Origin: Brevundimonas sp. Root1279
GTDB taxonomy: Bacteria > Pseudomonadota > Alphaproteobacteria > Caulobacterales > Caulobacteraceae
NCBI RefSeq assembly: GCF_001425945.1
Contig: NZ_LMEB01000005.1
Coordinates: 248,001-312,000, forward strand
DNA: 64,000 bases
Direction: 5' to 3'
Both the position numbers and the translations under genes were made by a program. Every line of letters begins with the position of its first letter. The stretch's first letter is position 1. The notes below the pieces were generated by a model, which saw only the letters and a program-made list of their open reading frames with translations, was not told where the DNA came from and searched no databases. Below, piece after piece: positions 41,847 to 51,253 of the stretch.

Positions 41847-43757
41847 ATGCCCGACACGCCCCTTCTCGACCAGGTCCACGTCCCCGCCGACATGCGGGAC
41901 TTCGACATCCCGCGGCTGAAGCAGCTGGCGGAGGAACTGAGGGCCGAGACGATCGACGCCGTCTCCACGACCGGCGGCCACCTCGGCGCAGGCCTCGGCG
42001 TGGTCGAGCTGACGGTCGCCCTGCATCACGTCTTCGAGACTCCCAGAGACATCCTGATCTGGGACGTCGGCCACCAGTGCTACCCGCACAAGATCCTGAC
42101 CGGCCGTCGAGACCGCATCCGCACCCTGCGTCAGGCCGGCGGCCTGTCGGGCTTCACCAAGCGCAGCGAGAGCGAATACGACCCGTTCGGCGCGGCCCAT
42201 GCCTCGACCTCGATCAGCGCCGCCCTCGGCTTCGCGGCCGGCCGCGACCAGAAGGGCGAGACCAACAAGGTCGTGGCCGTCATCGGCGACGGCTCCATCT
42301 CGGCCGGCATGGCCTATGAGGCCATGAACAACGCGGCCGAGGCCACCAACGGCCAGTTGATGGTCATCCTCAACGACAACGACATGTCGATCGCCCCGCC
42401 GGTCGGGGGTATGAGCGCCTATCTGGCCCGCCAGGTCTCGGGCGGCGCCTATCGCCAGGTCCGCAACATCGGCAAGAAATTCGTCGAGCACCTGCCGCGC
42501 CCGTTCAAGAACGCCGCCCGCAAGGCCGAGGAATACGCCCGCGGCATGATCGTCGGCGGCACCTTCTTCGAGGAGCTGGGCTTTTACTATGTCGGTCCGA
42601 TCGACGGGCACGACATGGACAACCTGGTGCCCATCCTGAAGAACGCGGCGGCAATCACGGACCGCCCCGTGCTGGTCCACGTCGTGACCCAGAAGGGCAA
42701 GGGCTACGCCCCGGCCGAGTCGAGCGCCGACAAGCTGCATGCGGTGGTCAAGTTCGACGTCGTCTCGGGCAAGCAGTCCAAGCCGGTATCCAACGCCCCC
42801 AGCTACACCAAGGTGTTCGGGACCGAACTGATCAAGCACGCCGAGCGCGACCCCAAGGTCGTGGCCATCACCGCCGCCATGCCCTCGGGCACGGGGCTGG
42901 ACCTGTTCGGCCAAGCCTTCCCGGACCGCACCTATGACGTCGGCATCGCCGAGCAGCATGCGGTGACATTCGCCGCCGGCCTGGCCGCGGACGGCATGAA
43001 GCCGGTCTGCGCCATCTATTCGACCTTCCTCCAGCGCGGCTACGACCAGGTCGTCCACGACGTCGCCATCCAGAAGCTGCCGGTCCGCTTCGCCATGGAC
43101 CGCGCCGGTCTGGTGGGCGCCGACGGCGCGACCCACGCGGGCTCCTTCGACATCGGCTACATGGGCGCCCTGCCGGGCATGGTGCTGATGGCCGCCGCCG
43201 ACGAGGCCGACCTGGCCGCCATGATCTCCACCTCGCTGGCGATCGACGACCGTCCCTCGGCCTTCCGCTATCCGCGCGGGGACGGCGTCGGCGTCGAGAT
43301 CCCCGAGTTCGCGGCTCCGCTGGAGATCGGCAAGGGCCGCATCGTCCGCGAGGGCACGGCCGTGGCCATCCTGTCGCTCGGCACCCGTCTTCAGGAATCG
43401 CTCAAGGCCGCCGAGGCCCTGGCGGCGCGCGGCGTCTCGGCCACGGTCGCCGACGCCCGCTTCGCCAAGCCGCTGGACGAGGAGATGATCCTGCGCCTGG
43501 CCCGCGAGCACGAGTGCCTGATCACGGTGGAGGAGGGCGCCATGGGCGGCTTCGGCGGCTTCGTGCTGCAGATGCTGGCCGAGAAGGGCGCACTCGATGC
43601 GGGCCTGAAGGTCCGCACCCTGCACCTGCCGGATATCTTCCAGGATCAGGACAGCCCGCACGCCATGTATGCGACGGCCGGCCTCAACGCCGAGCACATC
43701 GCCGCAGCGGCTCTCCAGGCCTTGGGCGTCGAGGCGAGCCGGGCGGTTCGCGCCTGA
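41847..43757 (+). CDS. dxs: 1-deoxy-D-xylulose-5-phosphate synthase
   Basis: First enzyme of the MEP isoprenoid pathway: condenses pyruvate and glyceraldehyde 3-phosphate using thiamine diphosphate. The 636 residues show [18 protein letters not shown], the ThDP motif [19 protein letters not shown] and the transketolase segment [19 protein letters not shown]. Length and start ([20 protein letters not shown]) are normal. A 164-bp gap separates it from coq7, so it may have its own promoter; I see no convincing -35/-10 pair there. Together with ispA and ispH it marks MEP-pathway isoprenoid synthesis. Confidence 0.97.
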   Translation: MPDTPLLDQVHVPADMRDFDIPRLKQLAEELRAETIDAVSTTGGHLGAGLGVVELTVALHHVFETPRDILIWDVGHQCYPHKILTGRRDRIRTLRQAGGLSGFTKRSESEYDPFGAAHASTSISAALGFAAGRDQKGETNKVVAVIGDGSISAGMAYEAMNNAAEATNGQLMVILNDNDMSIAPPVGGMSAYLARQVSGGAYRQVRNIGKKFVEHLPRPFKNAARKAEEYARGMIVGGTFFEELGFYYVGPIDGHDMDNLVPILKNAAAITDRPVLVHVVTQKGKGYAPAESSADKLHAVVKFDVVSGKQSKPVSNAPSYTKVFGTELIKHAERDPKVVAITAAMPSGTGLDLFGQAFPDRTYDVGIAEQHAVTFAAGLAADGMKPVCAIYSTFLQRGYDQVVHDVAIQKLPVRFAMDRAGLVGADGATHAGSFDIGYMGALPGMVLMAAADEADLAAMISTSLAIDDRPSAFRYPRGDGVGVEIPEFAAPLEIGKGRIVREGTAVAILSLGTRLQESLKAAEALAARGVSATVADARFAKPLDEEMILRLAREHECLITVEEGAMGGFGGFVLQMLAEKGALDAGLKVRTLHLPDIFQDQDSPHAMYATAGLNAEHIAAAALQALGVEASRAVRA

Positions 43758-43758
43758 G

Positions 43759-43797
43759 ACGGCGTTTCGGGCGCAACCCGTTTGCGTCCGGCGCCGT
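43759..43797 (+). terminator. Possible terminator hairpin after dxs
   Basis: ACGGCG at 43759-43764 pairs with CGCCGT at 43792-43797, and an inner stem GGGCGCAA with TTTGCGTCC (43769-43789, one G-T pair) closes on CCCG. The hairpin begins 1 bp after the dxs stop. No T-run follows, so termination would be weak or Rho-assisted. Confidence 0.4.
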
Positions 43798-43835
43798 TGT
43801 GACCCGCACAGGTGGGGCGGTTCGGGAGAACCGTT

Positions 43836-44318
43836 ATGAAGACAGCTCTAGCAACGCTTGCGGCGGCCACGCTCCTGGCAGGGACCGCGGCCGCCCAGGA
43901 TCCGGCGCCGACGCCGGCCCGGCAGGTCATCCGTGATTCGGATTCGACGCTGACCTGCGTCCAGATCGCCGACGAGGCGGCCCAGCTCAGCGAGGCCATG
44001 GGCGGCTCGCCCGGCAACAGCACCATCGGCGCCCTGACCGATGTGGCCAAGGCCGGCGCTGCGACCTTCATTCCGGGGGCGGGCCTGCTGATCGCCGGGG
44101 CCGACGCCCTGACCCAGGGCGACCGCCAGCGCCGGGCCATCGAACGCCTCGCCCAGATGAATCGCTGGTTCTATCTGAACGGCCTCTATTCAGGTCGCGG
44201 CTGCATGGACAATCCGACGCCCGCCGCTACCGAGCAGGCCGAGCCCGTCCCGAATGCGGCGGCGCCGACGGCCCCGGCCGTGACGGCCCCGCCGACCCCA
44301 TCGCCCCGGCCGCAATAG
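43836..44318 (+). CDS. Small secreted protein, unknown function
   Basis: A 160-residue protein with a signal peptide ([20 protein letters not shown], cleavage near residue 20), a central hydrophobic Gly/Ala segment ([17 protein letters not shown]) that may touch the membrane, and a Pro/Ala-rich C-terminal tail. Two cysteines (LTCVQIA, GRGCMDN) could form a disulfide. The ATG at 43836 follows CGGGAG by 7 nt. No family recognised. Probably a single-gene unit between dxs and the atp operon. Confidence 0.78.
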   Translation: MKTALATLAAATLLAGTAAAQDPAPTPARQVIRDSDSTLTCVQIADEAAQLSEAMGGSPGNSTIGALTDVAKAGAATFIPGAGLLIAGADALTQGDRQRRAIERLAQMNRWFYLNGLYSGRGCMDNPTPAATEQAEPVPNAAAPTAPAVTAPPTPSPRPQ

Positions 44319-44462
44319 CGACGCGGGACGCCTTCGATAAACAGCGACGGTTCGTCGCGCATGCGCGAATCCCGGGTGTCTTCCAGCGACCGTTCGCCAC
44401 GCCCCCTCGAAGGCGAAACAAACGTGCGGCAAATCAACGGGGTACGGCAATTCTGCGCCGCC

Positions 44463-44491
44463 TTGACCTGCGGGGGTCCCGTCTGTAGGTT
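44463..44491 (+). promoter_or_regulatory. Likely housekeeping promoter of the atpIBEF operon
   Basis: TTGACC at 44463-44468, a 17-bp spacer, then TAGGTT at 44486-44491 give a good sigma-70-type promoter. Transcription would start near 44498, leaving a leader of about 60 nt before the atpI ATG at 44557. It is the only strong -35/-10 pair seen in the 238-bp gap. Confidence 0.55.
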
Positions 44492-44556
44492 CCGCGCCGA
44501 ATTCAGACCCCCTCCGGCGCGCGTTCTCGGACGCAGACTGGAGTGCTGAGGCCACC

Positions 44557-44916
44557 ATGTCCCAAGATCCAGAATCGCGCGAAGAGGCGATCGCTCGTCT
44601 CCAGAAGAGCGCATCTGATCTTGAGACACGCACGGCTCCGCCGCTTTCTCACGAGATGGCGGGGCAGGCGGCGGCCAGTCAGGCCTGGAAGATCATCGCC
44701 GACCTGTTCGGCGGCGTCTTCGTCGGCTTGGCCATCGGCTTCGGGATCGACCATTTCGCCGGCACCTCGCCGGTGGGGATCATCGGCGGCGTCCTCCTGG
44801 GCTTCGCCATTTCGGTCTGGATGGCGTGGCGCACGGCGCAGCGACTGATGGCCGAAGCCAACAAGCATGGGGAGCCGAAGTCGGTTCCCTTCGACGACGA
44901 AGACGAAGGAGCCTGA
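44557..44916 (+). CDS. atpI: ATP synthase protein I (AtpI)
   Basis: A 119-residue membrane protein encoded at the head of the Fo operon; helps assemble the c-ring. It has two helices (about 50-70 and 76-95) with IIADLFGGVFVGLAIGFGID and FAGTSPVGIIGGVLLGFAIS between charged ends. The ATG at 44557 sits in the atp leader behind the likely promoter. It is followed by atpB after 7 bp. Confidence 0.94.
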   Translation: MSQDPESREEAIARLQKSASDLETRTAPPLSHEMAGQAAASQAWKIIADLFGGVFVGLAIGFGIDHFAGTSPVGIIGGVLLGFAISVWMAWRTAQRLMAEANKHGEPKSVPFDDEDEGA

Positions 44917-44923
44917 TCGACCA

Positions 44924-45703
44924 ATGGCCGATCCGCTACACCAGTTTCAGGTTACGCCCCTTCCGGGCCTCGACTTCGGCGAAGTCACCCTGCCGATCGT
45001 CGGCACTGTGCATCTCGCGTTCACCAACTCGCACCTGGCGATGACCATCGCTTTCGTCGTGGTGGTCGGCTTCCTGTCGCTCGTCACCGCGGGCGCCAAG
45101 GTCGTCCCTGGGCGCTTGCAGGCGGTCGGCGAGACCCTGTTCGGCATGATCGACGGGCTGACCAGCTCGATCATCGGCCACGACGGCAAGAAGTATTTCC
45201 CGTTCGTCTTCACCGTCTTCCTGTTCATCCTCGGCATGAACCTGCTGGGCATGTTCCTGAGCTTCACGGCCACGTCGCAGCTGGCGGTGACCGCCACCTT
45301 CGGCCTGATCACCTTCGCGCTCGTCGTGATCATCGGCATCATGAAGAACGGCGTCGGCTTCCTGAAGCTGTTCTGGCCGACCGGCGCCCCGCTGGTGATG
45401 CGCCCGGTTGTCGGTCTGATTGAGTTCTTCTCCTTCCTGCTGCGCCCGCTGACCCTGACCCTTCGTCTGTTCGGCAACATGATGGGCGGCCACATCGCCC
45501 TGAAGGTGTTCGCCGGCTTCGTGGCCACCGCCGTCATCGGCGCGGCCGGCTGGTTCGGCGTGCTGATCTTCCCGCTCGCGATGGGTATGACGATCGGCCT
45601 GACCGCGCTCGAATTCCTCGTGGCCTTCCTTCAGGCCTTCGTCTTCGCCGTTCTGACCTGCATCTACCTCAACGATGTGGTCAACCTGGACCACGCCCAC
45701 TAG
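44924..45703 (+). CDS. atpB: ATP synthase subunit a
   Basis: Fo proton channel half that works against the c-ring. The 259 residues have five or six membrane helices and the essential arginine in LTLTLRLFGNMMGGHIALK. The C-terminal LEFLVAFLQAFVFAVLTCIY is diagnostic. The ATG at 44924 (MADPLHQFQVTPLPGLDFGE) is preferred over an ATG at 44867, which lies inside atpI. It belongs to the order atpI-B-E-b'-b; the F1 genes are not in the window, as is usual in alphaproteobacteria, which keep F1 elsewhere. Confidence 0.97.
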   Translation: MADPLHQFQVTPLPGLDFGEVTLPIVGTVHLAFTNSHLAMTIAFVVVVGFLSLVTAGAKVVPGRLQAVGETLFGMIDGLTSSIIGHDGKKYFPFVFTVFLFILGMNLLGMFLSFTATSQLAVTATFGLITFALVVIIGIMKNGVGFLKLFWPTGAPLVMRPVVGLIEFFSFLLRPLTLTLRLFGNMMGGHIALKVFAGFVATAVIGAAGWFGVLIFPLAMGMTIGLTALEFLVAFLQAFVFAVLTCIYLNDVVNLDHAH

Positions 45704-45754
45704 GGCCGGACCAGTCCATTCCAACCCAAACCTAGATCAACAGGACTTACGACC

Positions 45755-45979
45755 ATGGATCCTCAAGCCGCCAAACTCATCGGCGCCGGCATCGCGATGT
45801 GCGGCATGATCGGCGCCGGCATCGGCGTCGGCAACATCTTCGGCAACTTCCTGTCGGGCGCCCTGCGCAACCCGTCGGCCGCCGGCTCGCAAATCGGCAA
45901 CCTGTTCGTGGGCGCCGCTCTGGCTGAAGCCCTGGGCATCCTGGCCTTCGTCATGGGCATCCTGATCTGGATCTCGTAA
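45755..45979 (+). CDS. atpE: ATP synthase subunit c
   Basis: Proteolipid that forms the rotating c-ring. The 74 residues fold into a two-helix hairpin, with the polar loop [10 protein letters not shown] and the proton-carrying carboxylate Glu58 in [15 protein letters not shown]. Sodium-binding signature residues are absent, so it is a proton ring. It starts 51 bp after atpB; such a gap often gives atpE its own strong ribosome site for higher expression. Confidence 0.97.
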   Translation: MDPQAAKLIGAGIAMCGMIGAGIGVGNIFGNFLSGALRNPSAAGSQIGNLFVGAALAEALGILAFVMGILIWIS

Positions 45980-46051
45980 TCGCCTCCGTCGGCGGCGCGG
46001 ACCCCCGCGCCGCCGGTTGATGCTTATCCAGTTCTCCCCGACAGGCGCCAG

Positions 46052-46645
46052 ATGACCACCACCGCCCAACCCGTCCTGCCCGAGGACGCGACCGCTCCGG
46101 TCGCGGTCGAGGACACGCACGCCACGACCGAAGCCGCTCACGGCGGCGAACACGAGTCTGGCGGCCTGCCCCAGTTCGAGTTCCAGCACTGGTTCGGCCA
46201 GATCGTCTATCTGGTCTTCCTGTTCGTCGTTCTCTACCTGCTGATCGCCAAGGTCTTCGCCCCGCGCATGCGCCGGGTGTTCGACGAGCGCGCCTCGACC
46301 ATCTCGACTGCGGTCAACACCGCCCGTCAGGTCCAGGCCGAGGCCGCCGGCCAGGCCGAAGCCGCCAAGCGTGAAGTCGAGGAGGCTCGCGCCGCCTCGC
46401 GCGCCACGGCCGCCGCCGCCAAGGCTCGCGTGACCGAGGAAGCCAACGCTCGCGCCGCTGCGGAAGAGGCTGTCGTCTCGGCTCGCATCGCCGAGGCCGA
46501 AGCCGCCATCGCCGAGACCCGCGACGCCGCAATGTCCAACGTCGGCGCAATCGCCTCCGACACCGCTTCGGCCATCGTCGAGCGCCTCACCGGCAAGGCT
46601 CCGACCGCTGCTGAAGCCGCCGCTGCCGTGAAGGGCGCCGCCTGA
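46052..46645 (+). CDS. atpF': ATP synthase subunit b'
   Basis: One arm of the heterodimeric stator stalk found in alphaproteobacteria and chloroplasts. The 197 residues have a long acidic N-terminal extension (1-40), one membrane helix (about 50-70, FGQIVYLVFLFVVLYLLIAK) and a long Ala/Glu-rich coiled-coil helix. The ATG overlaps nothing upstream; its stop overlaps the start of subunit b (TGATG). Confidence 0.94.
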   Translation: MTTTAQPVLPEDATAPVAVEDTHATTEAAHGGEHESGGLPQFEFQHWFGQIVYLVFLFVVLYLLIAKVFAPRMRRVFDERASTISTAVNTARQVQAEAAGQAEAAKREVEEARAASRATAAAAKARVTEEANARAAAEEAVVSARIAEAEAAIAETRDAAMSNVGAIASDTASAIVERLTGKAPTAAEAAAAVKGAA

Positions 46646-47157
46646 TGGAATTCTTCAACCCCCACCTCTACGACGCCGAAAACCCGGAACTCTGGGTCGC
46701 CGTCGGCCTGATCGCCTTCTTCGTGATCGTCGTCCTGGCCGGCGTGCCCAAGCTGATCGCCGGTGTGCTCGACGCCAAGGCCGCCAAGATCCAGGCCGAA
46801 CTCGACGAAGCCGCCCGCCTGCGCGCTGAAGCCGAAGCCCTGCTGGCCCAGATCCGCGCTGAGAAGGCCGAGGCCGAGGCCCAGGCCGCAGAAATGCTGA
46901 AGGCCGCCGAGACGGACGCCCGTCGCCTTGAGGAAGAATCGAAGGCCAAGCTCGAAGAGACCCTGGCGCGCCGCCAGGCTCTGGCCGAGCGCCGCATCGC
47001 CCAGGCCGAGGCCCAGGCCGCCGCCGAGGTGAAGGCCGCCGCCGCCGACCTGGCCGCCAAGGCCGCCGAACAGATCCTGACCGCCCGGGTGGCCGGCCAG
47101 AAGAGCGACCCGCTCCTCGACGCCGCCATCGCCCAGATCGGCACTCGCCTGAACTAA
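46645..47157 (+). CDS. atpF: ATP synthase subunit b
   Basis: The other arm of the peripheral stalk. The 170 residues begin MEFFNPHLYDAENPELWVAV, have one membrane helix (about 15-37) and a charged coiled coil to the C-terminus (EEETLARRQALAERRIAQAE-type heptads, here KLEETLARRQALAERRIAQ). It is the last gene of the Fo operon and is followed after 25 bp by a strong terminator. Confidence 0.95.
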   Translation: MEFFNPHLYDAENPELWVAVGLIAFFVIVVLAGVPKLIAGVLDAKAAKIQAELDEAARLRAEAEALLAQIRAEKAEAEAQAAEMLKAAETDARRLEEESKAKLEETLARRQALAERRIAQAEAQAAAEVKAAAADLAAKAAEQILTARVAGQKSDPLLDAAIAQIGTRLN

Positions 47158-47182
47158 TCGGTTCCGGCCATCGAAACAGAAG

Positions 47183-47217
47183 AAGGCCCCGCTGGCGACA
47201 GCGGGGCCTTTTCCTTT
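47183..47217 (+). terminator. Bidirectional terminator after the Fo operon
   Basis: A perfect 12-bp stem, AAGGCCCCGCTG (47183-47194) with CAGCGGGGCCTT (47199-47210), closes on the stable tetraloop GCGA. T-rich sequence follows on the plus strand (TTCCTTTT) and, less strongly, on the minus strand (TTCTTCTGTTT). It serves atpF and probably also the convergent membrane-protein gene at 47233-47724. Confidence 0.93.
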
Positions 47218-47232
47218 TGGGGCGTCGCTCCG

Positions 47233-47724
47233 TCAGGCGTGGTAGGGGCCGTGACGGTGGTGGCCGTTGCCGTAGATCAGGTCATGGCCTTCCTTGCCGT
47301 GACCCGCCAGGCGACCGTACACATTGCCGAGCACCGCGCCGTAGACCGCGTGAGTGGCGATCATCCAGACAAGAGTGCCGAAGCCGGCCTTCATGAAGAA
47401 CATGCCGACGCCGGCCATGGGCGCGATCGTCAGGCCCATGACGACGAAGGCTCCAACGGCGAACAGAATGCCCTTGGACTCGGCCGTATCGGTCGGCAGA
47501 CGTGGACACAGGATGGCGAACAACGCGCCGAGGACCACGGTCCCCACGACGATGTGGGCGACCCATCCGACGGCCATGTTGTTCGGGGACTGCAGCATCA
47601 CCGAGAGCAGTCGAGGGAAGCTGACTGCCCAGGGGCCTACGATCAGGTTGGCGATCTCAAGCACCGATACCGCGACCGTGGCTGCAAAGCCGGCGACGAT
47701 ACCCTTTTGCACGCGTGACTTCAT
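47233..47724 (-). CDS. Four-helix membrane protein, unknown function
   Basis: The 163 residues have four clear membrane helices (about 8-28, 45-70, 82-104 and 110-132) and a His/Gly-rich cytoplasmic tail ending GHHRHGPYHA. The segments NNMAVGWVAHIVVGTVVLGA and MIATHAVYGAVLGNVYGRL are conserved-looking. The ATG at 47724 (MKSRVQKGIVAGFAATVAVS) starts helix 1; the longer frame has no support. The many C-terminal histidines may bind metal. No function assigned. It converges on the atp operon and shares its terminator. Confidence 0.78.
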   Translation of the reverse strand: MKSRVQKGIVAGFAATVAVSVLEIANLIVGPWAVSFPRLLSVMLQSPNNMAVGWVAHIVVGTVVLGALFAILCPRLPTDTAESKGILFAVGAFVVMGLTIAPMAGVGMFFMKAGFGTLVWMIATHAVYGAVLGNVYGRLAGHGKEGHDLIYGNGHHRHGPYHA

Positions 47725-47911
47725 AACCTCAGCGCCTCCCAACGCTCCTTGGTGGTTCTGACTACGCAAAAACGAGCATACGCCTCTGGAAGAGGACGTC
47801 GTTCACATTGCCGTGCGCAGGGAGAGGGCTTTGGGAGAGGCGGGGCGAGGCGGCCCCCAGGACGGGCGCAGGCCCGGACGTCAGAAGACGCCCGGGGCCT
47901 GGCCTCGGCGG

Positions 47912-49495
47912 CTACTCAGCCGCGATATTGGAGCCTTCCGGCGCGGTCCAGCGCAGCACCGGCGAGCGGGCGGCGCGGGTCTCGTCCAGGCGGCGCAGGG
48001 GCGCGTGGAAGGGCGCGCCCTTGAAGCGGTCGACGTCCCCGGCCTTGGCGGCCTGGGCCAGCAGGCGCATCGCCTCGATGAAGCGGTCCAGCTCCTGCTT
48101 GGACTCCGTCTCGGTCGGCTCGATCAGCATGGCCCCGTGGACGACCAGAGGGAAATACATGGTCATCGGGTGGAAGCCCTCGTCGATCATCGCCTTGGCG
48201 AAGTCGAGCGTCGTGATCTCCGTGCCCTTCAGCCATTCGTCGTCGAACAGGGCCTCGTGCATGCACGGACCGTCCGGGAAGGCCGGGCTCATCAGGTCCG
48301 ACAGGCGGGCCTTGATGTAGTTGGCGTTGAGGACCGCGTCCTCGGCCACCTGGCGCAGGCCGTCCGAGCCGTGGCTCATCATGTAGCTGAGGGCGCGGAC
48401 ATACATGCCCATCTGGCCCTGGAAGGCGCACAGGCGGCCGAAGGCCTGGGCGGCCTCGTCTTCCTCGCGCTCGATCAGCTTGTAGCCCTCGGCGCCCGCC
48501 ACGACCCAGGGAGCCGGTGCGAAGGGGGCCAGGGCCTCCGACAGCACCACCGGACCCGCACCCGGCCCGCCGCCGCCGTGCGGCGTCGAGAAGGTCTTGT
48601 GCAGGTTGATGTGCATCGCATCGACGCCCAGGTCGCCCGGGCGCACCCGGCCGACGATGGCGTTGAAGTTGGCGCCGTCGCAGTAGAAATAGGCGCCGGC
48701 CTCGTGGGTCAGGCGGCTGATTTCGAGGATGTCGCGCTCGAACAGGCCGCAGGTGTTCGGATTGGTCACCATGATGGCGGCCACGTCCGGACCCAGCTTG
48801 GCGGCCAGGTCGGCCACGTCGACGCGGCCGTCGTCGGTCTGGGCCACTTCGACGACCGAATAGCCGACGAAGGCGGCGGTGGCCGGGTTGGTGCCGTGGG
48901 CCGAGGTCGGGACCAGCACCTTGCGGCGCTGCTCGTGCTCGCCCTTGGCCTCATGGGCGGCGCGGATGGCCATCAGGCCGCACAGCTCGCCGTGCGCGCC
49001 CGCCTTGGGCGACAGGGCCACCGCCGGCATGCCGGTCAGGGTCTTCAGCCAGTGGGCCAGCTGGTCCATCAGCTCCAGCGCGCCCTGCACGGTCGAGACC
49101 GGCTGCAGCGGGTGGATGTCCGAGAAACCGGGCAGGCGCGCCATCTTCTCGTTGAGGCGCGGGTTGTGCTTCATCGTGCACGAGCCCAGCGGATAGATGG
49201 CCAGATCGATGGCGTGGTTCTTCTGCGACAGGCGCACATAGTGGCGCATGGTCTCGGGCTCGGAGAGACCCGGCAGGCCGATCGGATCCTTGCGGACCAG
49301 GTCGCCCAGGTCCGAGCCGTCGGTCTTGGGCTCCGGCAGGTCGACGCCGGTCTTGCCCCAGCCGTCGCTCTCGAAGATCAGGTGCTCGTCCTGCAGCAGG
49401 CCGCGGCCGCCGGTCAGGGTGGGGTGCTTGTAGTCGTGGGTCGGCTGGTGCGGCGACGGGGCGGTCGGACGGCCGACGGAGTTCATGCTGCTCAT
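47912..49495 (-). CDS. gcvPB: Glycine dehydrogenase (decarboxylating) subunit 2
   Basis: C-terminal half of the split P-protein; carries the PLP lysine in DAMHINLHKTFSTPHGGGGP. With GcvPA it decarboxylates glycine and passes the aminomethyl group to lipoyl-GcvH. The 527 residues include ALSPKAGAHGELCGLMAIRA and VMVTNPNTCGLFE-type segments (AAIMVTNPNTCGLFERDI). It is the last gene of the gcvT-gcvH-gcvPA-gcvPB operon, 12 bp after gcvPA, with all genes on the minus strand. Confidence 0.97.
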   Translation of the reverse strand: MSSMNSVGRPTAPSPHQPTHDYKHPTLTGGRGLLQDEHLIFESDGWGKTGVDLPEPKTDGSDLGDLVRKDPIGLPGLSEPETMRHYVRLSQKNHAIDLAIYPLGSCTMKHNPRLNEKMARLPGFSDIHPLQPVSTVQGALELMDQLAHWLKTLTGMPAVALSPKAGAHGELCGLMAIRAAHEAKGEHEQRRKVLVPTSAHGTNPATAAFVGYSVVEVAQTDDGRVDVADLAAKLGPDVAAIMVTNPNTCGLFERDILEISRLTHEAGAYFYCDGANFNAIVGRVRPGDLGVDAMHINLHKTFSTPHGGGGPGAGPVVLSEALAPFAPAPWVVAGAEGYKLIEREEDEAAQAFGRLCAFQGQMGMYVRALSYMMSHGSDGLRQVAEDAVLNANYIKARLSDLMSPAFPDGPCMHEALFDDEWLKGTEITTLDFAKAMIDEGFHPMTMYFPLVVHGAMLIEPTETESKQELDRFIEAMRLLAQAAKAGDVDRFKGAPFHAPLRRLDETRAARSPVLRWTAPEGSNIAAE

Positions 49496-49507
49496 GATCG
49501 CGGCTCC

Positions 49508-50851
49508 TTACGCGCAGGCCTTGGCGAGCGCGTTCGCCAGGATGGAGATGTCGGCGTCGAGCGTGGTCTCGGTCGCCGCGACCAGCAGGACGTCGTCCAT
49601 GCCGGCCTCGGGGGCCAGGCGGCTGTAGGGCACGCCGGCCAGGATGCGATGCTGGGCCAGTTGTTCGACCACCTCGGCGGCGTTCTTCGGCAGCTTGATC
49701 GCGAATTCGTTGAAGAAGCGCGGGGTCAGCACCTCCACGCCCGGGATCGCCGCCAGGGCGTCGCGGGTGGCCAGGGCCTTCTCGTGGTTCAGCAGGGCCA
49801 GCTTGCGCAGGCCGGTCTCGCCCAGCAAGCTCATGTGGATGGTGAAGGCCAGGGTGCACAGGCCCGAGTTGGTGCAGATGTTCGACGTCGCCTTGTCGCG
49901 GCGGATGTGCTGCTCGCGGGTCGACAGGGTCAGGACGAAGCCACGCTCGCCGTCGGCGTCGACGGTCTCGCCGGTCAGGCGGCCCGGCATCTGACGGATC
50001 AGCTTCTCACGGCAGGCGAACAGGCCGACGTAGGGGCCGCCGAAGTTCAGGGCGTTGCCGATCGACTGGCCCTCGGCGGCGACGATGTCGGCCCCCATTT
50101 CGCCCGGCGACTTCAGCAGGCCCATCGACACGGCCTCGGTGACCACGACGATCAGCAGGGCGCCGGCGGCGTGGGCGGCCTCGGCGATCTTGGTGACGTC
50201 GGTGGCGGTCCCGAACACGTTGGGGGTCTGGACCACGACGCAGGCCGTGTCCTTGTCGATCGCGTCGATGACGGCGGCCTCGGCGTCGACCGCGGCGGCG
50301 AGGGCCTCGGTCTCGACGCCGACGGCGTGCACGACGGTCTCGGTGGCGCGGACGTAGTGCGGATGCACCCCGCCCGAGATCACCGCCTTGTTGCGGCGGG
50401 TCACGCGGGTGGCCATCAGCACGCCCTCGGCCATGGCGGTCGAGCCGTCATAGAGCGAGGCGTTGGCCACCGGCATGCCGGTCAGGTTCGCGACCTGGGT
50501 CTGGAACTCGTACAGGTACTGAAGCGTGCCCTGGGCGATTTCCGGCTGGTAGGGCGTGTAGCTGGTCAGGAACTCCGACCGCTGGATCACGTGGTCCACT
50601 GTCGCCGGCACGTGGTGTTTGTAGGCGCCCGCGCCGCAGAAGAAGGGCACCGAGCCGGCGTTGGCGTTCTTGGACGCCATGGCCGACAGGGCGCGCTCGA
50701 CCTCCAGCTCGCCCGCGACGCGGGGCAGGTCGACGAAGCCGTCGCGGCGCGCCGCTTCCGGCACGTCCACGAACAGGTCGTCGATCGACTTGGCGCCGAT
50801 GGCCGCCAGCATGGCGGATCGGTCGTCAGGGGTAAGCGGGAGGTAGCGCAT
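49508..50851 (-). CDS. gcvPA: Glycine dehydrogenase (decarboxylating) subunit 1
   Basis: N-terminal half of the split P-protein (447 residues): [59 protein letters not shown] and the following [21 protein letters not shown]. It forms the alpha2-beta2 enzyme with GcvPB. It starts 27 bp after gcvH and uses the operon's riboswitch-controlled transcript. Confidence 0.97.
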   Translation of the reverse strand: MRYLPLTPDDRSAMLAAIGAKSIDDLFVDVPEAARRDGFVDLPRVAGELEVERALSAMASKNANAGSVPFFCGAGAYKHHVPATVDHVIQRSEFLTSYTPYQPEIAQGTLQYLYEFQTQVANLTGMPVANASLYDGSTAMAEGVLMATRVTRRNKAVISGGVHPHYVRATETVVHAVGVETEALAAAVDAEAAVIDAIDKDTACVVVQTPNVFGTATDVTKIAEAAHAAGALLIVVVTEAVSMGLLKSPGEMGADIVAAEGQSIGNALNFGGPYVGLFACREKLIRQMPGRLTGETVDADGERGFVLTLSTREQHIRRDKATSNICTNSGLCTLAFTIHMSLLGETGLRKLALLNHEKALATRDALAAIPGVEVLTPRFFNEFAIKLPKNAAEVVEQLAQHRILAGVPYSRLAPEAGMDDVLLVAATETTLDADISILANALAKACA

Positions 50852-50878
50852 GGGGGGAGGGTCCGTGCGTAAGAGGAC

Positions 50879-51244
50879 TTAGAGGGTGGCCAGGAAGGCG
50901 TCGTAGGCGGCGCGGTCCATCAGGGCGTCGAGCTGCGAGGCGTCCGAGATCTTGATCTTGGCGAACCAGCCTTCGCCTTCCGGGTCGGCGTTGACGGTTT
51001 CCGGGGACGAGGCCAGGGCGGCGTTGCCCTCGACCACTTCGCCCGAGACCGGGGCGTAGACGTCCGAGGCGGCCTTGACGCTTTCGACGACGGCGAAGCT
51101 GTCGCCCTGCGACACGGCCTTGCCGGCGTCCGGGGTTTCGACGAACACCACGTCGCCCAGGGCGTCAGCGGCGTGCTTGGAGATGCCGACGGTGGCGATG
51201 TCGCCGTCGAGGCTGACCCACTCGTGATCCTTGGTGAACTTCAT
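50879..51244 (-). CDS. gcvH: Glycine cleavage system H protein
   Basis: Lipoyl carrier that shuttles the aminomethyl group among P, T and L proteins. The 121 residues match GcvH over the full length: [40 protein letters not shown] and the lipoylation site Lys57 in [20 protein letters not shown]. It follows gcvT by 9 bp. Confidence 0.98.
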   Translation of the reverse strand: MKFTKDHEWVSLDGDIATVGISKHAADALGDVVFVETPDAGKAVSQGDSFAVVESVKAASDVYAPVSGEVVEGNAALASSPETVNADPEGEGWFAKIKISDASQLDALMDRAAYDAFLATL

Positions 51245-51253
51245 GACGGCCTC

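Noticed and set aside
47770..47911. Terminator for gcvPB in the 142-bp gap
   Set aside because: A G+C-rich dyad can be drawn (near 47860-47905) but it is imperfect and has no T-run; I see nothing firm in this stretch.
47813..50872. Plus-strand open frame of 1019 codons opposite gcvPB and gcvPA
   Set aside because: Antisense to two conserved enzymes with full motifs; composition typical of a G+C-driven shadow frame.
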